Shown: piece by piece, positions 45,684 through 56,163 of the stretch | Position numbering within the stretch: position 1 is the first letter of the stretch | Layout of the letters: each line of letters begins with the position of its first letter | Assembly (NCBI GenBank): GCA_016707895.1 | Contig: JADJGV010000015.1 | Span: forward strand, 228,835 to 292,834 | Origin: Myxococcales bacterium | GTDB lineage: Bacteria; Myxococcota_A; Polyangia; Haliangiales; Haliangiaceae | Direction: 5' to 3' | DNA length: 64,000 nucleotides | Position numbers and translations under genes: made by a program | Notes under the pieces: generated by a model | Databases searched by the model: none | The model's input: only the letters and a program-made list of their open reading frames with translations | Told to the model about the DNA's origin: nothing

Positions 45684-46166
45684 ATGAACGCAACCGCCGA
45701 GCTGCTGCGTATGGCCTCGCTGGATCTGCCGCCGGTCTCGACCGAGGTGGCGACCACCCTGCCGGTCCGCGCCGAGGTCGCGTTCGAGGTGTTCGCCGAC
45801 GCCGGTGAGACGCCGCGCTGGCTGTCGGTCGTGCAGTCCGCCCGGGTGCTGTCGCGGACCCCGGATGGCCGCCCGCTCCAGGTCTCCTTCCACGCCAACT
45901 TCGAGCGCGCCACGCTGGGCTACCGGGTCACCTACGACTACCGGCCGGCCGAGCTGACGGTCCGCTGGTCGACCGATGACGGCAGCGCCATCCGGGTCGA
46001 TGGCGAGGCGCGCTTCGCCCCGCTGTCTCCCCGCGCCTGCCTGATGACCTACCGGCTGGCCCTGGAGCTGCCGGTCAGCCGTGCGCAGATCGAGCGCCAC
46101 TACGACGGCCACGCCGCCTCGGCCGTGGTCGGCGACTTCCGCGAGCACCTGCGCCGCTACATCTGA
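45684..46166 (+). CDS. SRPBCC/polyketide-cyclase-like protein
   Basis: A 160-residue protein. STEVATTLPVRAEVAFEVFA, then GETPRWLSVVQSARVLSRTP, beta strands, and a long C-terminal helix (SAVVGDFREHLRRYI) fit the START/SRPBCC helix-grip fold (polyketide_cyc family). Members bind hydrophobic ligands. No catalytic residues can be assigned. It is likely cytoplasmic and monocistronic, 57 bp upstream of the EAL gene. Confidence 0.75.
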   Translation: MNATAELLRMASLDLPPVSTEVATTLPVRAEVAFEVFADAGETPRWLSVVQSARVLSRTPDGRPLQVSFHANFERATLGYRVTYDYRPAELTVRWSTDDGSAIRVDGEARFAPLSPRACLMTYRLALELPVSRAQIERHYDGHAASAVVGDFREHLRRYI

Positions 46167-46211
46167 CACCGGCGGCTGCACCGGCATGAGGCGCGGCGGC
46201 GCCGGGCTTGG

Positions 46212-46217
46212 TATCGT
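46212..46217 (+). promoter_or_regulatory. Putative -10 box of the EAL-domain gene
   Basis: TATCGT, preceded by G, lies 6 nt before the GTG at 46224. No Shine-Dalgarno fits, so a leaderless mRNA is predicted. This supports the GTG as the true start. Confidence 0.5.
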
Positions 46218-46223
46218 GGGGCC

Positions 46224-46979
46224 GTGGCCCACGCCTCCGCTGCCGATGAACCGACGCTCGGCCTGGTCGAGCTCGAGGCCGCGTTCGATCGCGCGCTGGG
46301 CACGATGTGGATGGCGTTCCAGCCGATCGTGGTGGCGTCCAACCACCAGCGCTTCGGCTACGAGGCGCTGATGCGGTCGCGGGACCCGCAGCTGCCCCAC
46401 GTCGGCGCCCTGCTCGACGCCGCCGAGCGCCTCGAGCGCACCGCGCTGCTCGGCCGCGCGGTCCGGGCCCAGGTCGCGTCGACGTTCACCGCCGCGCCGG
46501 TCGAGCGCGGCCTGGTGTTCGTCAACCTCCACCTGCGCGACCTGTTCGATCCGACGCTGTCGTCGCCGTTCGCGCCGCTCACCCGGCTGGCCCGGCGGGT
46601 CGTCCTGGAGATCACGGAGCGCACCTCGCTCGATGGCGTCGATCGCCTCGGCGATCGGGTCGCCGAGCTGCGCGAGATCGGCTACGGCATCGCGGTCGAC
46701 GACCTCGGCGGCGGCTTCAACCGGATGAACCACCTGACGCCGCTCGACACCGACTTCGTGAAGCTCGACATGTCGCTGGTGCGCGACGTCGACTCGCACC
46801 CGGTCAAGCAACGGCTGGTGTCGTCGGTGGTCGGCGTGTGCAAGGACTCCGGCGTGAGGGTCATCGGCGAAGGCGTCGAGACCGCCGCCGAGGCACGGAC
46901 GCTCGCCGAGCTCGGCTGCGACTACCTGCAGGGCTACCTCATCGCCAAGCCCGCCGCGCCGTTCGTCGACCCGCTGTAG
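46224..46979 (+). CDS. Stand-alone EAL-domain c-di-GMP phosphodiesterase
   Basis: A 251-residue protein consisting of just one EAL domain. Catalytic and metal residues appear retained: Glu in YEALMRSR, Asn in FVNLHLRD, Glu in VLEITERTS, the Asp pair in VDDLGGGF, Lys in TDFVKLDMSL, Glu in GEGVETAAEA, and Gln in LQGYLIAKP. The DDFG loop reads DDLG. It probably linearises c-di-GMP. There is no sensor, GGDEF or membrane domain. The protein starts at a leaderless GTG. Confidence 0.88.
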   Translation: MAHASAADEPTLGLVELEAAFDRALGTMWMAFQPIVVASNHQRFGYEALMRSRDPQLPHVGALLDAAERLERTALLGRAVRAQVASTFTAAPVERGLVFVNLHLRDLFDPTLSSPFAPLTRLARRVVLEITERTSLDGVDRLGDRVAELREIGYGIAVDDLGGGFNRMNHLTPLDTDFVKLDMSLVRDVDSHPVKQRLVSSVVGVCKDSGVRVIGEGVETAAEARTLAELGCDYLQGYLIAKPAAPFVDPL

Positions 46980-47054
46980 CGTTCCGACCGCGCTCGCCCG
47001 CGGGCGGGCGCGACGATATCCGGCCGCCGCGGCCCCCGCCCGGACGCCGCGGTG

Positions 47055-47060
47055 TACAGT
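47055..47060 (+). promoter_or_regulatory. Putative -10 box upstream of the GGGYPPQ-repeat protein gene
   Basis: TACAGT, preceded by G, lies 53 nt before the ATG at 47114. In contrast to the leaderless genes, this mRNA would have a leader of about 45 nt, with AAGGAG placed 7 nt before the ATG. Confidence 0.4.
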
Positions 47061-47113
47061 CGCGCCACTGGCGGGGCGGACCGTCGCGCCGTCGCAACTC
47101 GAAGGAGCGTCCC

Positions 47114-47878
47114 ATGGAAGCGTTTGGCCCCATGATGGCCCTCGGCTCGACAGCCTTGGCCGCCGTCCCGATGTTCGTCGTGCTCGGGTACCTGTTCGTC
47201 CTCATCGATCGCCGTGAGGACCGCCCGAGCAAGGACGACAAGCAGATCGGCTCCAAGCTGGTCGTCTGGAACCTGACGCTCGCCGGCGCGGTGCTGGCGC
47301 TGGTCGGCGTGTTCCTGTTGCTCAAGTTCATCCTCGGCGGCTTCAAGGGCGGCGGCGCGGCGGTCAAGGACGCGCTGGTGCCCCTGCTGTCGGGCGGCGT
47401 CACCGCCGCGGCGTTCGCGCTCGGCGTCCTGCCGCGCACCAACAACACCGCGCAGCCCCAGATCGAGCGCTTCGCGATGGGCACGCTCGCGTTCGGCGCC
47501 GGCCTGGTGCTGATCGGCGCGTTCTACATGCTGGTCGACGCCGCGCTGCACGGCTTCAGCTGGCCGAGCGTCTCGCAGGCCCTCGCCGGGATCGTGGTCT
47601 CGGGCGGCGCCGCCGGCTTCGCGCTGATGCGCCACGGCCAGCTCTCGGGCTGGACCTCGGCGCCGCGCCCGGCCGCCCCGATGGCGCCGCCGGCCGGCGG
47701 TGGCTACCCTGGTGGCTATCCGCAGCAAGGCGGCGGCTATCCTCCCCAAGGCGGCGGCTATCCTCCGCAAGGCGGCGGTTATCCTCCCCAAGGCGGCGGT
47801 GGCTATCCTCCCCAGGGTGGCGGCTATCCTCCGCAAGGCGGCGGTGGCTATCCTCCCCAGGGTGGCTACGGTCGCTGA
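47114..47878 (+). CDS. Membrane protein with C-terminal GGGYPPQ repeats
   Basis: A 254-residue protein. Four hydrophobic helices occur near residues 12-32, 52-75, 95-112 and 120-180 (VPMFVVLGYLFVLI; AGAVLALVGVFLLLKFIL; FGAGLVLIGAFYMLVDAAL). Residues 196-254 are a cytoplasmic- or surface-exposed tail of tandem GGGYPPQ units. Similar Gly/Tyr/Pro/Gln tails promote self-association. The start has a strong ribosome-binding site. No enzymatic function is seen. A UNCG-loop terminator follows. Confidence 0.7.
   Translation: MEAFGPMMALGSTALAAVPMFVVLGYLFVLIDRREDRPSKDDKQIGSKLVVWNLTLAGAVLALVGVFLLLKFILGGFKGGGAAVKDALVPLLSGGVTAAAFALGVLPRTNNTAQPQIERFAMGTLAFGAGLVLIGAFYMLVDAALHGFSWPSVSQALAGIVVSGGAAGFALMRHGQLSGWTSAPRPAAPMAPPAGGGYPGGYPQQGGGYPPQGGGYPPQGGGYPPQGGGGYPPQGGGYPPQGGGGYPPQGGYGR
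47700..47872 (+). repeat. In-gene tandem repeat encoding GGGYPPQ
   Basis: About eight copies of a roughly 21-24 base unit (GGCGGCTATCCTCCCCAAGG type) encode GGGYPPQ with occasional extra Gly. Copies are nearly identical at the DNA level, which predicts length variation between strains. Confidence 0.85.
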
Positions 47879-47899
47879 GACCGGTCACTGACTGACCCC

Positions 47900-47921
47900 A
47901 GGGCGCGCTCCGGCGCGCCCT
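47900..47921 (+). terminator. Terminator hairpin with UCCG tetraloop
   Basis: GGGCGCGC (47901-47908) pairs with GCGCGCCC (47913-47920) around TCCG, a UNCG-class tetraloop, with one more A-T pair outside. Only a weak T-rich tail follows. It lies between convergent genes. Confidence 0.6.
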
Positions 47922-47981
47922 TCGCGCTTTCGGTGCACCAACTCGGAGCCGGAGATCCGGAACCCGCGCCCCGAGCCCTCG

Positions 47982-49175
47982 CTACAGCGTCTTCAGATCG
48001 AACGCGTACAGCACGCCGCGGTTCGACATCACGTACAGGTCGCGATCGTCGACCACCACCGGATCCGCCGACACGCCGTCGCCGGGGTCGAAGTACTGCA
48101 GCACGCTGCCGGTGCGCTTGTCGGCGATGTAGAGGCCGGCGTCGGTCAGCGCGTAGATGAGCAGATCGCCCGCCACCTGCGGCGTGGCCGGCTCGCCGGC
48201 GCCCTTGGTGCCGTGCCGCCACAGCACGTTGCCCTCGTGGTCGAGCGCGAAGATGCCGAGGTCGGCTGCCGCGACGTAGACCCGTTCGCCGTCGACCGCG
48301 AGGCCGCCGACCGCGCCGCTGCCGCCGTCGCCCCGCGCCGAGGCCGAGGCCACCAGCGGGGTCCGCCAGCGCACCAGGCCGGTGGCCTGGTCGAGCGCCC
48401 ACACGCCACCCGAGGACGACGTCACGTACAGCGAGTTGCCGTCGAGCACCGGCGTCGCATCGACGTCGACGAACTTCTCGGCGTCGGCGGTCAGCGTGGT
48501 CAGCCACGCGACCGAGCCGGTCTGGGCGCGCAGCGCCACCAGCGTGCCGTTGGCGAAGCCGGTGAACACCAGCCCGTCCGCGGCGGCGACGCCGGCGTGG
48601 CCGCGCAGCGTGTACTCCTCGGGGGTCTCGGCCTTGTACTGCCAGCGGAACGCGCCGGTCACGGCGTCGAGCGCGATGACCTGGTCGGCCTCGTTGGAGA
48701 ACACCACGACCACGTCGGGGACCTTGGCGTCCGGCGCCCGGACGTCGAGCACCACCGGCGGCCGCAGGATCGCGCCGCGGCTGGCGTACCGCCACAGCAC
48801 CTCGCCGGTGTCCTGGCTGACCGCCAGCAGCTCGCCGTCGTCGGTGCCGACGAACAGCCGGTCGCCGGCGATCGTCGGCCGGGCGTTGATCGCGCCCAGC
48901 TGCCGGCTCCAGCGCACCCGCCCGTCGAGCGCGCGCACCGAGACGAACCGCCCGCCGGCCGAGCCGGTGAAGACGTTCTCGGCCCAGGTCGCGACGCCGC
49001 CGAACTCCTGCGGGCTGCTCTCGCTCGAGCGATCGCTGGTGACCAGCGACCACCGCACCCGCAGCGCCGCGGCGCGGCCGTCGTCGTCGGCGACGTGGGC
49101 CGACGGCCGCATCGCCGAGCACGCCCCGCCCGCCACCAGCGCGGCCGCCACCCCGAGGCGATCGAGGCGGATCAC
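47982..49175 (-). CDS. BamB-like outer-membrane assembly lipoprotein (PQQ beta-propeller)
   Basis: A 397-residue protein with a lipoprotein signal (LVAGGAC, Cys near residue 19) and an eight-bladed PQQ-type propeller. Repeats include VRALDGRVRWSRQL, LLAVSQDTGEVLWRY, VIALDAVTGAFRWQ and VWALDQATGLVRWR. BamB is part of the BAM complex that inserts outer-membrane proteins. The gene starts at a GTG overlapping the YfgM/TPR gene stop, the same pairing as yfgM-bamB of E. coli, which supports the assignment. Confidence 0.85.
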   Translation of the reverse strand: MIRLDRLGVAAALVAGGACSAMRPSAHVADDDGRAAALRVRWSLVTSDRSSESSPQEFGGVATWAENVFTGSAGGRFVSVRALDGRVRWSRQLGAINARPTIAGDRLFVGTDDGELLAVSQDTGEVLWRYASRGAILRPPVVLDVRAPDAKVPDVVVVFSNEADQVIALDAVTGAFRWQYKAETPEEYTLRGHAGVAAADGLVFTGFANGTLVALRAQTGSVAWLTTLTADAEKFVDVDATPVLDGNSLYVTSSSGGVWALDQATGLVRWRTPLVASASARGDGGSGAVGGLAVDGERVYVAAADLGIFALDHEGNVLWRHGTKGAGEPATPQVAGDLLIYALTDAGLYIADKRTGSVLQYFDPGDGVSADPVVVDDRDLYVMSNRGVLYAFDLKTL

Positions 49176-49960
49176 GGCGCGACGATCTCGGGCGCCGCGG
49201 GCGCCTTCGGCTCGGGGATCGGCGCGCCGAGCGCCGCGAGCTGGTTCTCGATGTCCTGCTTGAGCGCGGTCTCGGGCACCAGCTCGAGCGCGCGGGTCAG
49301 CGGCGCGGCGGCCTCGGCCGGCTTGCCCATGCCGGTCAGCACCCGCGCCTCGTGGTACAGCGCGTAGTCGCGGCGCAGGCCCTTGTCGTCGGGCTGCACC
49401 GCGCGGAACGCGTTGAGCGCCTGCTCGAGGAGCGCCTGCTTGGCGGCCGGGTCGGTGGCCGCGGCGGCCTGGGTCTCGAGCACGACGCCCACGCCCTCGC
49501 GGGCCAGCACCGCGTCGTCGCCGTCGCCGGCGCCGAGCTTCTTGAACGCGGCCAGCGCGGCGTCGAGCTTGCCGGCGGCCAGGAGCTGGTTGGCCTCGAA
49601 CAGCGCGGCGGCGCCGCGGGCCTGCCCGGCCTTGGCCAGCGCCGCCACCGTCGCCTCGGCGCGCTCGCCGTAGGTCTTGTACGACGGCTCGGTGTCCTCG
49701 GGCTTGGGCTCGGCGACGATCGGGCGATCGCCCAGCTCGAGGCCCTTCACCAGCGCGGTGGTCGCCTTCTCTTCCTTCGAGCGCTGGTACCAGCGCCACG
49801 TATAGAAGGCGGCGATGATGACGACCAGCGCCCCCGCCGCCGCGGCGATCTTCTTCACGTGCGGCAACAGCCGATCGACGATCGAATCGCCGCCGATGTG
49901 GACCGGGGTGACGGTGGGACCAAGGGAAGGATCAGGAGCGTCGTCGTCTTTGCGGGCCAC
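49172..49960 (-). CDS. YfgM-like inner-membrane TPR protein
   Basis: A 262-residue protein starting at GTG with GAGGA upstream. A cytoplasmic N-terminus is followed by a membrane helix near residues 38-56 (IAAAAGALVVIIAAFYTWRW). A periplasmic region of TPR-like helices follows (ARGAAALFEANQLLAAGKLD; EARVLTGMGKPAEAAAPLTR). YfgM-type proteins assist periplasmic protein trafficking. Overlap with the bamB-like gene strengthens this. Confidence 0.8.
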   Translation of the reverse strand: MARKDDDAPDPSLGPTVTPVHIGGDSIVDRLLPHVKKIAAAAGALVVIIAAFYTWRWYQRSKEEKATTALVKGLELGDRPIVAEPKPEDTEPSYKTYGERAEATVAALAKAGQARGAAALFEANQLLAAGKLDAALAAFKKLGAGDGDDAVLAREGVGVVLETQAAAATDPAAKQALLEQALNAFRAVQPDDKGLRRDYALYHEARVLTGMGKPAEAAAPLTRALELVPETALKQDIENQLAALGAPIPEPKAPAAPEIVAP

Positions 49961-50088
49961 GGGAGGTTCCTCGTCGAAACGAGCCGGGGGTGTAGCACCC
50001 GGTTCGTCGCGGCGTCAATTCAGGCGGTTCGACCCAGCACGCCGCGGCCGGGTTGCCTCCCGGGGGCCTTTCGCGTAACCGTCTTCGC

Positions 50089-50619
50089 ATGCGCCGGCTC
50101 GCGATCGCGCCGTTCGGGCTGGCCGTCGCCCTGGCGATCCCGGGGGCGGCGACGGCCGGCGAAGGCGAGCGCGCGGTGTCGGTGGCCGCCGGCTACGCGA
50201 CCTACGCCACGCCCGACGACGAGATGATGACCACGCTGACCCCGACCGCGGGCGCCACGGCCAGCGTCGGCTACGAGCGCGCGCTGGGCGACGAGGTGTC
50301 GTGGCGCGCCGACCTGCACGTCGCCGGCTACCTGGGCGGCGGCGCGGCCGGCACGGCCCTGGGCACGGTCGGGCTGGTCTATCGGATCGACGTGCTGAAG
50401 TACGTCCCCTACGTCGACGTCGGGATCGGCGCCCTGGCCCGCGCCGGCGGCCCCTTCGAGTTGGGCATCGAGCCGGCGCTGCGCATCGGCGGTGGGGTCG
50501 ACATCCTGCAGAGCCGGGCCCGCTCCTGGGGCGTGGTCGCGACGCTCACGTCGTTTGCGAGCACGACCACCACCTTCAGCGCCGGCCTACGCTCGACCTG
50601 GCGCTGGGGCTACTTCTAG
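50089..50619 (+). CDS. Small predicted outer-membrane beta-barrel protein
   Basis: A 176-residue protein with a signal peptide (AIAPFGLAVALAIPGAATA). Alternating hydrophobic strands fit an eight-strand barrel (SVAAGYATYATPDD; ATASVGYERALGD; LGTVGLVYRID), ending in TWRWGYF with the terminal aromatic typical of barrels. No family name can be given. GTAACCGT ends 6 nt before the ATG. It is divergent from the yfgM/bamB-like operon. Confidence 0.65.
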   Translation: MRRLAIAPFGLAVALAIPGAATAGEGERAVSVAAGYATYATPDDEMMTTLTPTAGATASVGYERALGDEVSWRADLHVAGYLGGGAAGTALGTVGLVYRIDVLKYVPYVDVGIGALARAGGPFELGIEPALRIGGGVDILQSRARSWGVVATLTSFASTTTTFSAGLRSTWRWGYF

Positions 50620-50666
50620 GCGCCCGAGGCCGGGCACCGGTTCGACCAGGGCCGCTTCGGGAGCCC

Positions 50667-50695
50667 TTGACCCCTCCTCGCTGGGCGTCTATGGT
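50667..50695 (+). promoter_or_regulatory. Strong sigma-70-like promoter of the DECD-box helicase gene
   Basis: TTGACC (50667-50672), a spacer of exactly 17 nt and TATGGT (50690-50695) form the best consensus promoter in the window. Transcription would begin near 50702, giving an untranslated leader close to 300 nt. Confidence 0.65.
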
Positions 50696-50997
50696 CCCGC
50701 GCCAGTAGGAAGTCTCGTGGACTGGCTGGATATCTCGCCCGCTGCTCTCGCCCCGCCTGTCGCGGCTGCGAGCGAGCGTGAGCGCGACGTCAGCCCCGCC
50801 GCCCTGGGCGATCGACCTGCCGATCGCTCCCGTCACCTCGTCCGCCCTCGCGCCCAAGGTCGCGCCGGCGCCCCTCCACACCACGCGGGCCCGCGCCCGG
50901 TGGCTCGACGCGATCGTGGCGTCGTGGAAGCGGGGCCGGTCCGACGCATGGCAGGTAACCGCGCCTGGCCGGACCTCGCTCTCCTGGAACCGCACCC
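50696..50997 (+). promoter_or_regulatory. Long leader of the RNA helicase gene, possible upstream ORF
   Basis: The stretch between promoter and start codon has no recognised gene. It contains overlapping open frames. One, starting at GTG 50778, runs to 51044 past the helicase ATG and reads plausibly (RARWLDAIVASWKRGRSDAW). Long leaders are known on cold-shock RNA helicase mRNAs, where they serve regulation. A folding or cold-sensing role here is inference. Confidence 0.4.
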
Positions 50998-54092
<3,095 letters not shown>

Positions 54093-54108
54093 TCGGTCCG
54101 AGATCCTC

Positions 54109-54150
54109 CGACGGGGCCGCGTCTATCCGGACCGGCCCCGTCGCCGTTTT
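54109..54150 (+). terminator. Rho-independent terminator of the RNA helicase gene
   Basis: GACGGGGCCG (54110-54119) pairs with CGGCCCCGTC (54133-54142) plus one outer C-G pair. The loop has 13 nt and GCCGTTTT follows. It lies 16 bp after the helicase stop codon. Confidence 0.7.
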
Positions 54151-54160
54151 CGGCCCGCGC

Positions 54161-54202
54161 GATCAGCGGCGCGCGATCAGCGGCGCGCGATCAGCGGCGC
54201 GC
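54161..54202 (+). repeat. Three perfect 14-bp tandem repeats upstream of a lipoprotein gene
   Basis: GATCAGCGGCGCGC occurs three times head to tail (54161-54174, 54175-54188, 54189-54202), followed by a degenerate fourth copy that runs into the TATCGT box at 54215. The position suggests an operator or a spacing variable for that promoter. Confidence 0.75.
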
Positions 54203-54214
54203 GATCGGCGGTGC

Positions 54215-54220
54215 TATCGT
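54215..54220 (+). promoter_or_regulatory. Putative -10 box of the YdjY-like lipoprotein gene
   Basis: TATCGT lies 8 nt before the ATG at 54229, giving a leader of at most two nucleotides. A GTG at 54211 would overlap the box and is rejected as start. Confidence 0.45.
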
Positions 54221-54228
54221 CCGCCGCG

Positions 54229-55101
54229 ATGAGGGCCTCCGTCTCGATCGCTCGTGGGTGGCTCGCGCTCGGCGCGCTGGTGGCGATGATCGCCTGCAAG
54301 GATCGCGGCGCCAAGCCCGCGGCGCAACCGCCGCCCGCGGTCGTCGACGCCGGCGCGCCGCGCATCCCGAAGCCCACCGAGCCCGACCCCGACTGGGAGC
54401 GGCGCCGCGACGAACTCTTGCGCCGCGGCGATCCAGCGCGGATGCCGATCGGCGCCCCCGACGCCGGCGCGCCGGTCGCCAACCCGGCCGATCTGATCAA
54501 GGTCGTCGACAAGGACCACCTGAAGGTCGGCAGCGTGCTGATCGACCTGGGCGCCGGCGCGCTCGAGATCCCGGTGACGCTGTCGGCGACCAACGCGCCG
54601 CTCGAGTACTTGCTGGTCGCCCGCGGCGGGAAGGCCTACGAGGCCGCGTTCGTCGCCGACGTCAGCGCGGTCGAGCTGCGGCTGGCGCTGACGCTGCTCG
54701 GCTTCGACGGCCCGATCCCCGACGGCGCCAACGCGGTGCCGGCGGCGAGCGCGGCCGACGCGCTGGTCGCGACCTACCGCACCAGCGGCCGCGAGCACCC
54801 GGTGGCCGAGCTGTTCGCGCTGCAGGCGACCGGCAAGCCGCCGGCGCCGCTGCCGTTCCAGGCCATCGGTTTCGGGGCGGCCGATCGCGACGTCGCCCTG
54901 ACGACCCGCGAGCTGATCACGCTGGTGGCCCGCGACCGCGTGGCGCCGCTGCGGCTCGCGGAGGACGCCGGCAACCCGTACACCGGCCAGGGCGTCGTCA
55001 CCAACACCGGCAAGCTCCCGACCGCCAGCACCGATCTGGCGCTGGTGCTGCGCCGGATGCCGAGCGGGCCAGCGCCCCGTCGCCCGAGCCCCGGCAAGTA
55101 G
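54229..55101 (+). CDS. Predicted lipoprotein with YdjY-like domain
   Basis: A 290-residue protein with a lipoprotein signal (LALGALVAMIAC, Cys near residue 23) and a charged/Pro-rich linker. From residue 85 a domain reads HLKVGSVLIDLGAGALEIPV, LEYLLVARGGKAYEAAFVAD and ELRLALTLLGFDG. This resembles the YdjY domain of secreted bacterial proteins. Its function is unknown. The C-terminus is a short basic disordered tail. The start is chosen to fit the TATCGT box and the ATG. Confidence 0.72.
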   Translation: MRASVSIARGWLALGALVAMIACKDRGAKPAAQPPPAVVDAGAPRIPKPTEPDPDWERRRDELLRRGDPARMPIGAPDAGAPVANPADLIKVVDKDHLKVGSVLIDLGAGALEIPVTLSATNAPLEYLLVARGGKAYEAAFVADVSAVELRLALTLLGFDGPIPDGANAVPAASAADALVATYRTSGREHPVAELFALQATGKPPAPLPFQAIGFGAADRDVALTTRELITLVARDRVAPLRLAEDAGNPYTGQGVVTNTGKLPTASTDLALVLRRMPSGPAPRRPSPGK

Positions 55102-55141
55102 CGGCCGCCCCTGCCCCGCACCTTCACTCTCTGGAGCCGTG

Positions 55142-56128
55142 ATGAACCCGTCCCGCATCCTCGATCTGGCCAGCGCGTTCTGGAGCTCGGCCGCGCTCTT
55201 GTCGGCGGTCGAGCTCGGCCTGTTCGCCCACCTCGACGCCGGCGCCACCGCCGCCGAGGTCGCCGCCGCCGCCGCGCTGCCCGAGCGCTCGACCGCGATG
55301 CTGCTCGACGCGGTGACCGCGCTCGGGCTGTGCAGCAAGGACGGCGACCGCTACCGCGCCACGCCCGAGGCCGCGACCTTCCTGGTCGCGGGCCGGCCCG
55401 GCTCGCTGGCCGGCGCGCTCGGCTACAACGCCCGGCTGTTCCCGGCCTGGGCCCGTCTGGCCGACGCGGTGCGCACCGACACGCCGATCGTCGGCACCGC
55501 GACGTACACCGGCGACGATCCGGCCCGGACCCGCGCCTTCGTCGAGGGCATGCACCAGCGCGCCCTGGGCATGGCCCGCGGGCTGCTCGACGCGATCGAC
55601 CTCACCGGTCGCCGCCACCTGGTCGACGTCGCCGGCGGCCCCGGCACCCTCGCGGTGCTGCTGGCGCAGCGCCACCCGGGCTTGCAGGCGACGGTGCTCG
55701 AGCTGCCCGGCATCGCCGCGGTCGGGCGCGAGCTGGTGGCCCAGCAGGGCATGGCCGCGCGGGTCAGCCACCGCGACGCCGACGTGCTGGTCGACGACCT
55801 GGGCGCCGGCTACGACGCCGCGCTGGTGTCGGGGCTCTTGCACCGCGAGCCGGCCGCGGCGTGCCAGGCGCTGCTGGGCCGGCTGGCCGCCGCCCTCGAG
55901 CCCGGCGCGGTGGTGTACCTGGTCGACGTGATGCGCGATGCGTCGGGCGTCGGCCCGCCGTTCGCCGCGCTGTTCGCGCTGAACATGCTGCTCACCAGCG
56001 AGCGCGGCGGGTGCCACGCCGACGTCGACCACGCCGCCTGGCTCGAGGCCACCGGGTTCACGCAGGTGTCGATCCACCGGCCGACGCCGCCGATGGTCCA
56101 CACCGTCGTCCGCGCGATCCGCGCCTGA
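55142..56128 (+). CDS. SAM-dependent O-methyltransferase (ASMT/COMT-like)
   Basis: A 328-residue protein. An N-terminal winged-helix dimerisation domain (FWSSAALLSAVELGLFAHLD; RSTAMLLDAVTALGLCSKD) precedes the Rossmann SAM site HLVDVAGGPGTLAVLLAQRH near residue 165. A VSGLLHREP segment sits where plant/bacterial O-methyltransferases have the catalytic His, which is present. Members methylate hydroxyl groups on aromatic secondary metabolites, or demethylate in some cases. GGAG 5 nt before the ATG fixes the start. No biosynthetic cluster surrounds it. Confidence 0.85.
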   Translation: MNPSRILDLASAFWSSAALLSAVELGLFAHLDAGATAAEVAAAAALPERSTAMLLDAVTALGLCSKDGDRYRATPEAATFLVAGRPGSLAGALGYNARLFPAWARLADAVRTDTPIVGTATYTGDDPARTRAFVEGMHQRALGMARGLLDAIDLTGRRHLVDVAGGPGTLAVLLAQRHPGLQATVLELPGIAAVGRELVAQQGMAARVSHRDADVLVDDLGAGYDAALVSGLLHREPAAACQALLGRLAAALEPGAVVYLVDVMRDASGVGPPFAALFALNMLLTSERGGCHADVDHAAWLEATGFTQVSIHRPTPPMVHTVVRAIRA

Positions 56129-56163
56129 GCGCGCGGCGGCGGCCAGCCCTCCCCGCGCGCCGC

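Noticed and set aside
45475..45687. Small plus-strand ORF of 70 codons
   Set aside because: There is no ribosome-binding site, its composition is unlike the neighbours and no family features are present.
46990..47009. GC palindrome after the EAL gene as terminator
   Set aside because: CGCTCGCCCGCGGGCGGGCG can fold but has essentially no loop and no T-tract. Such runs are common at this GC content.
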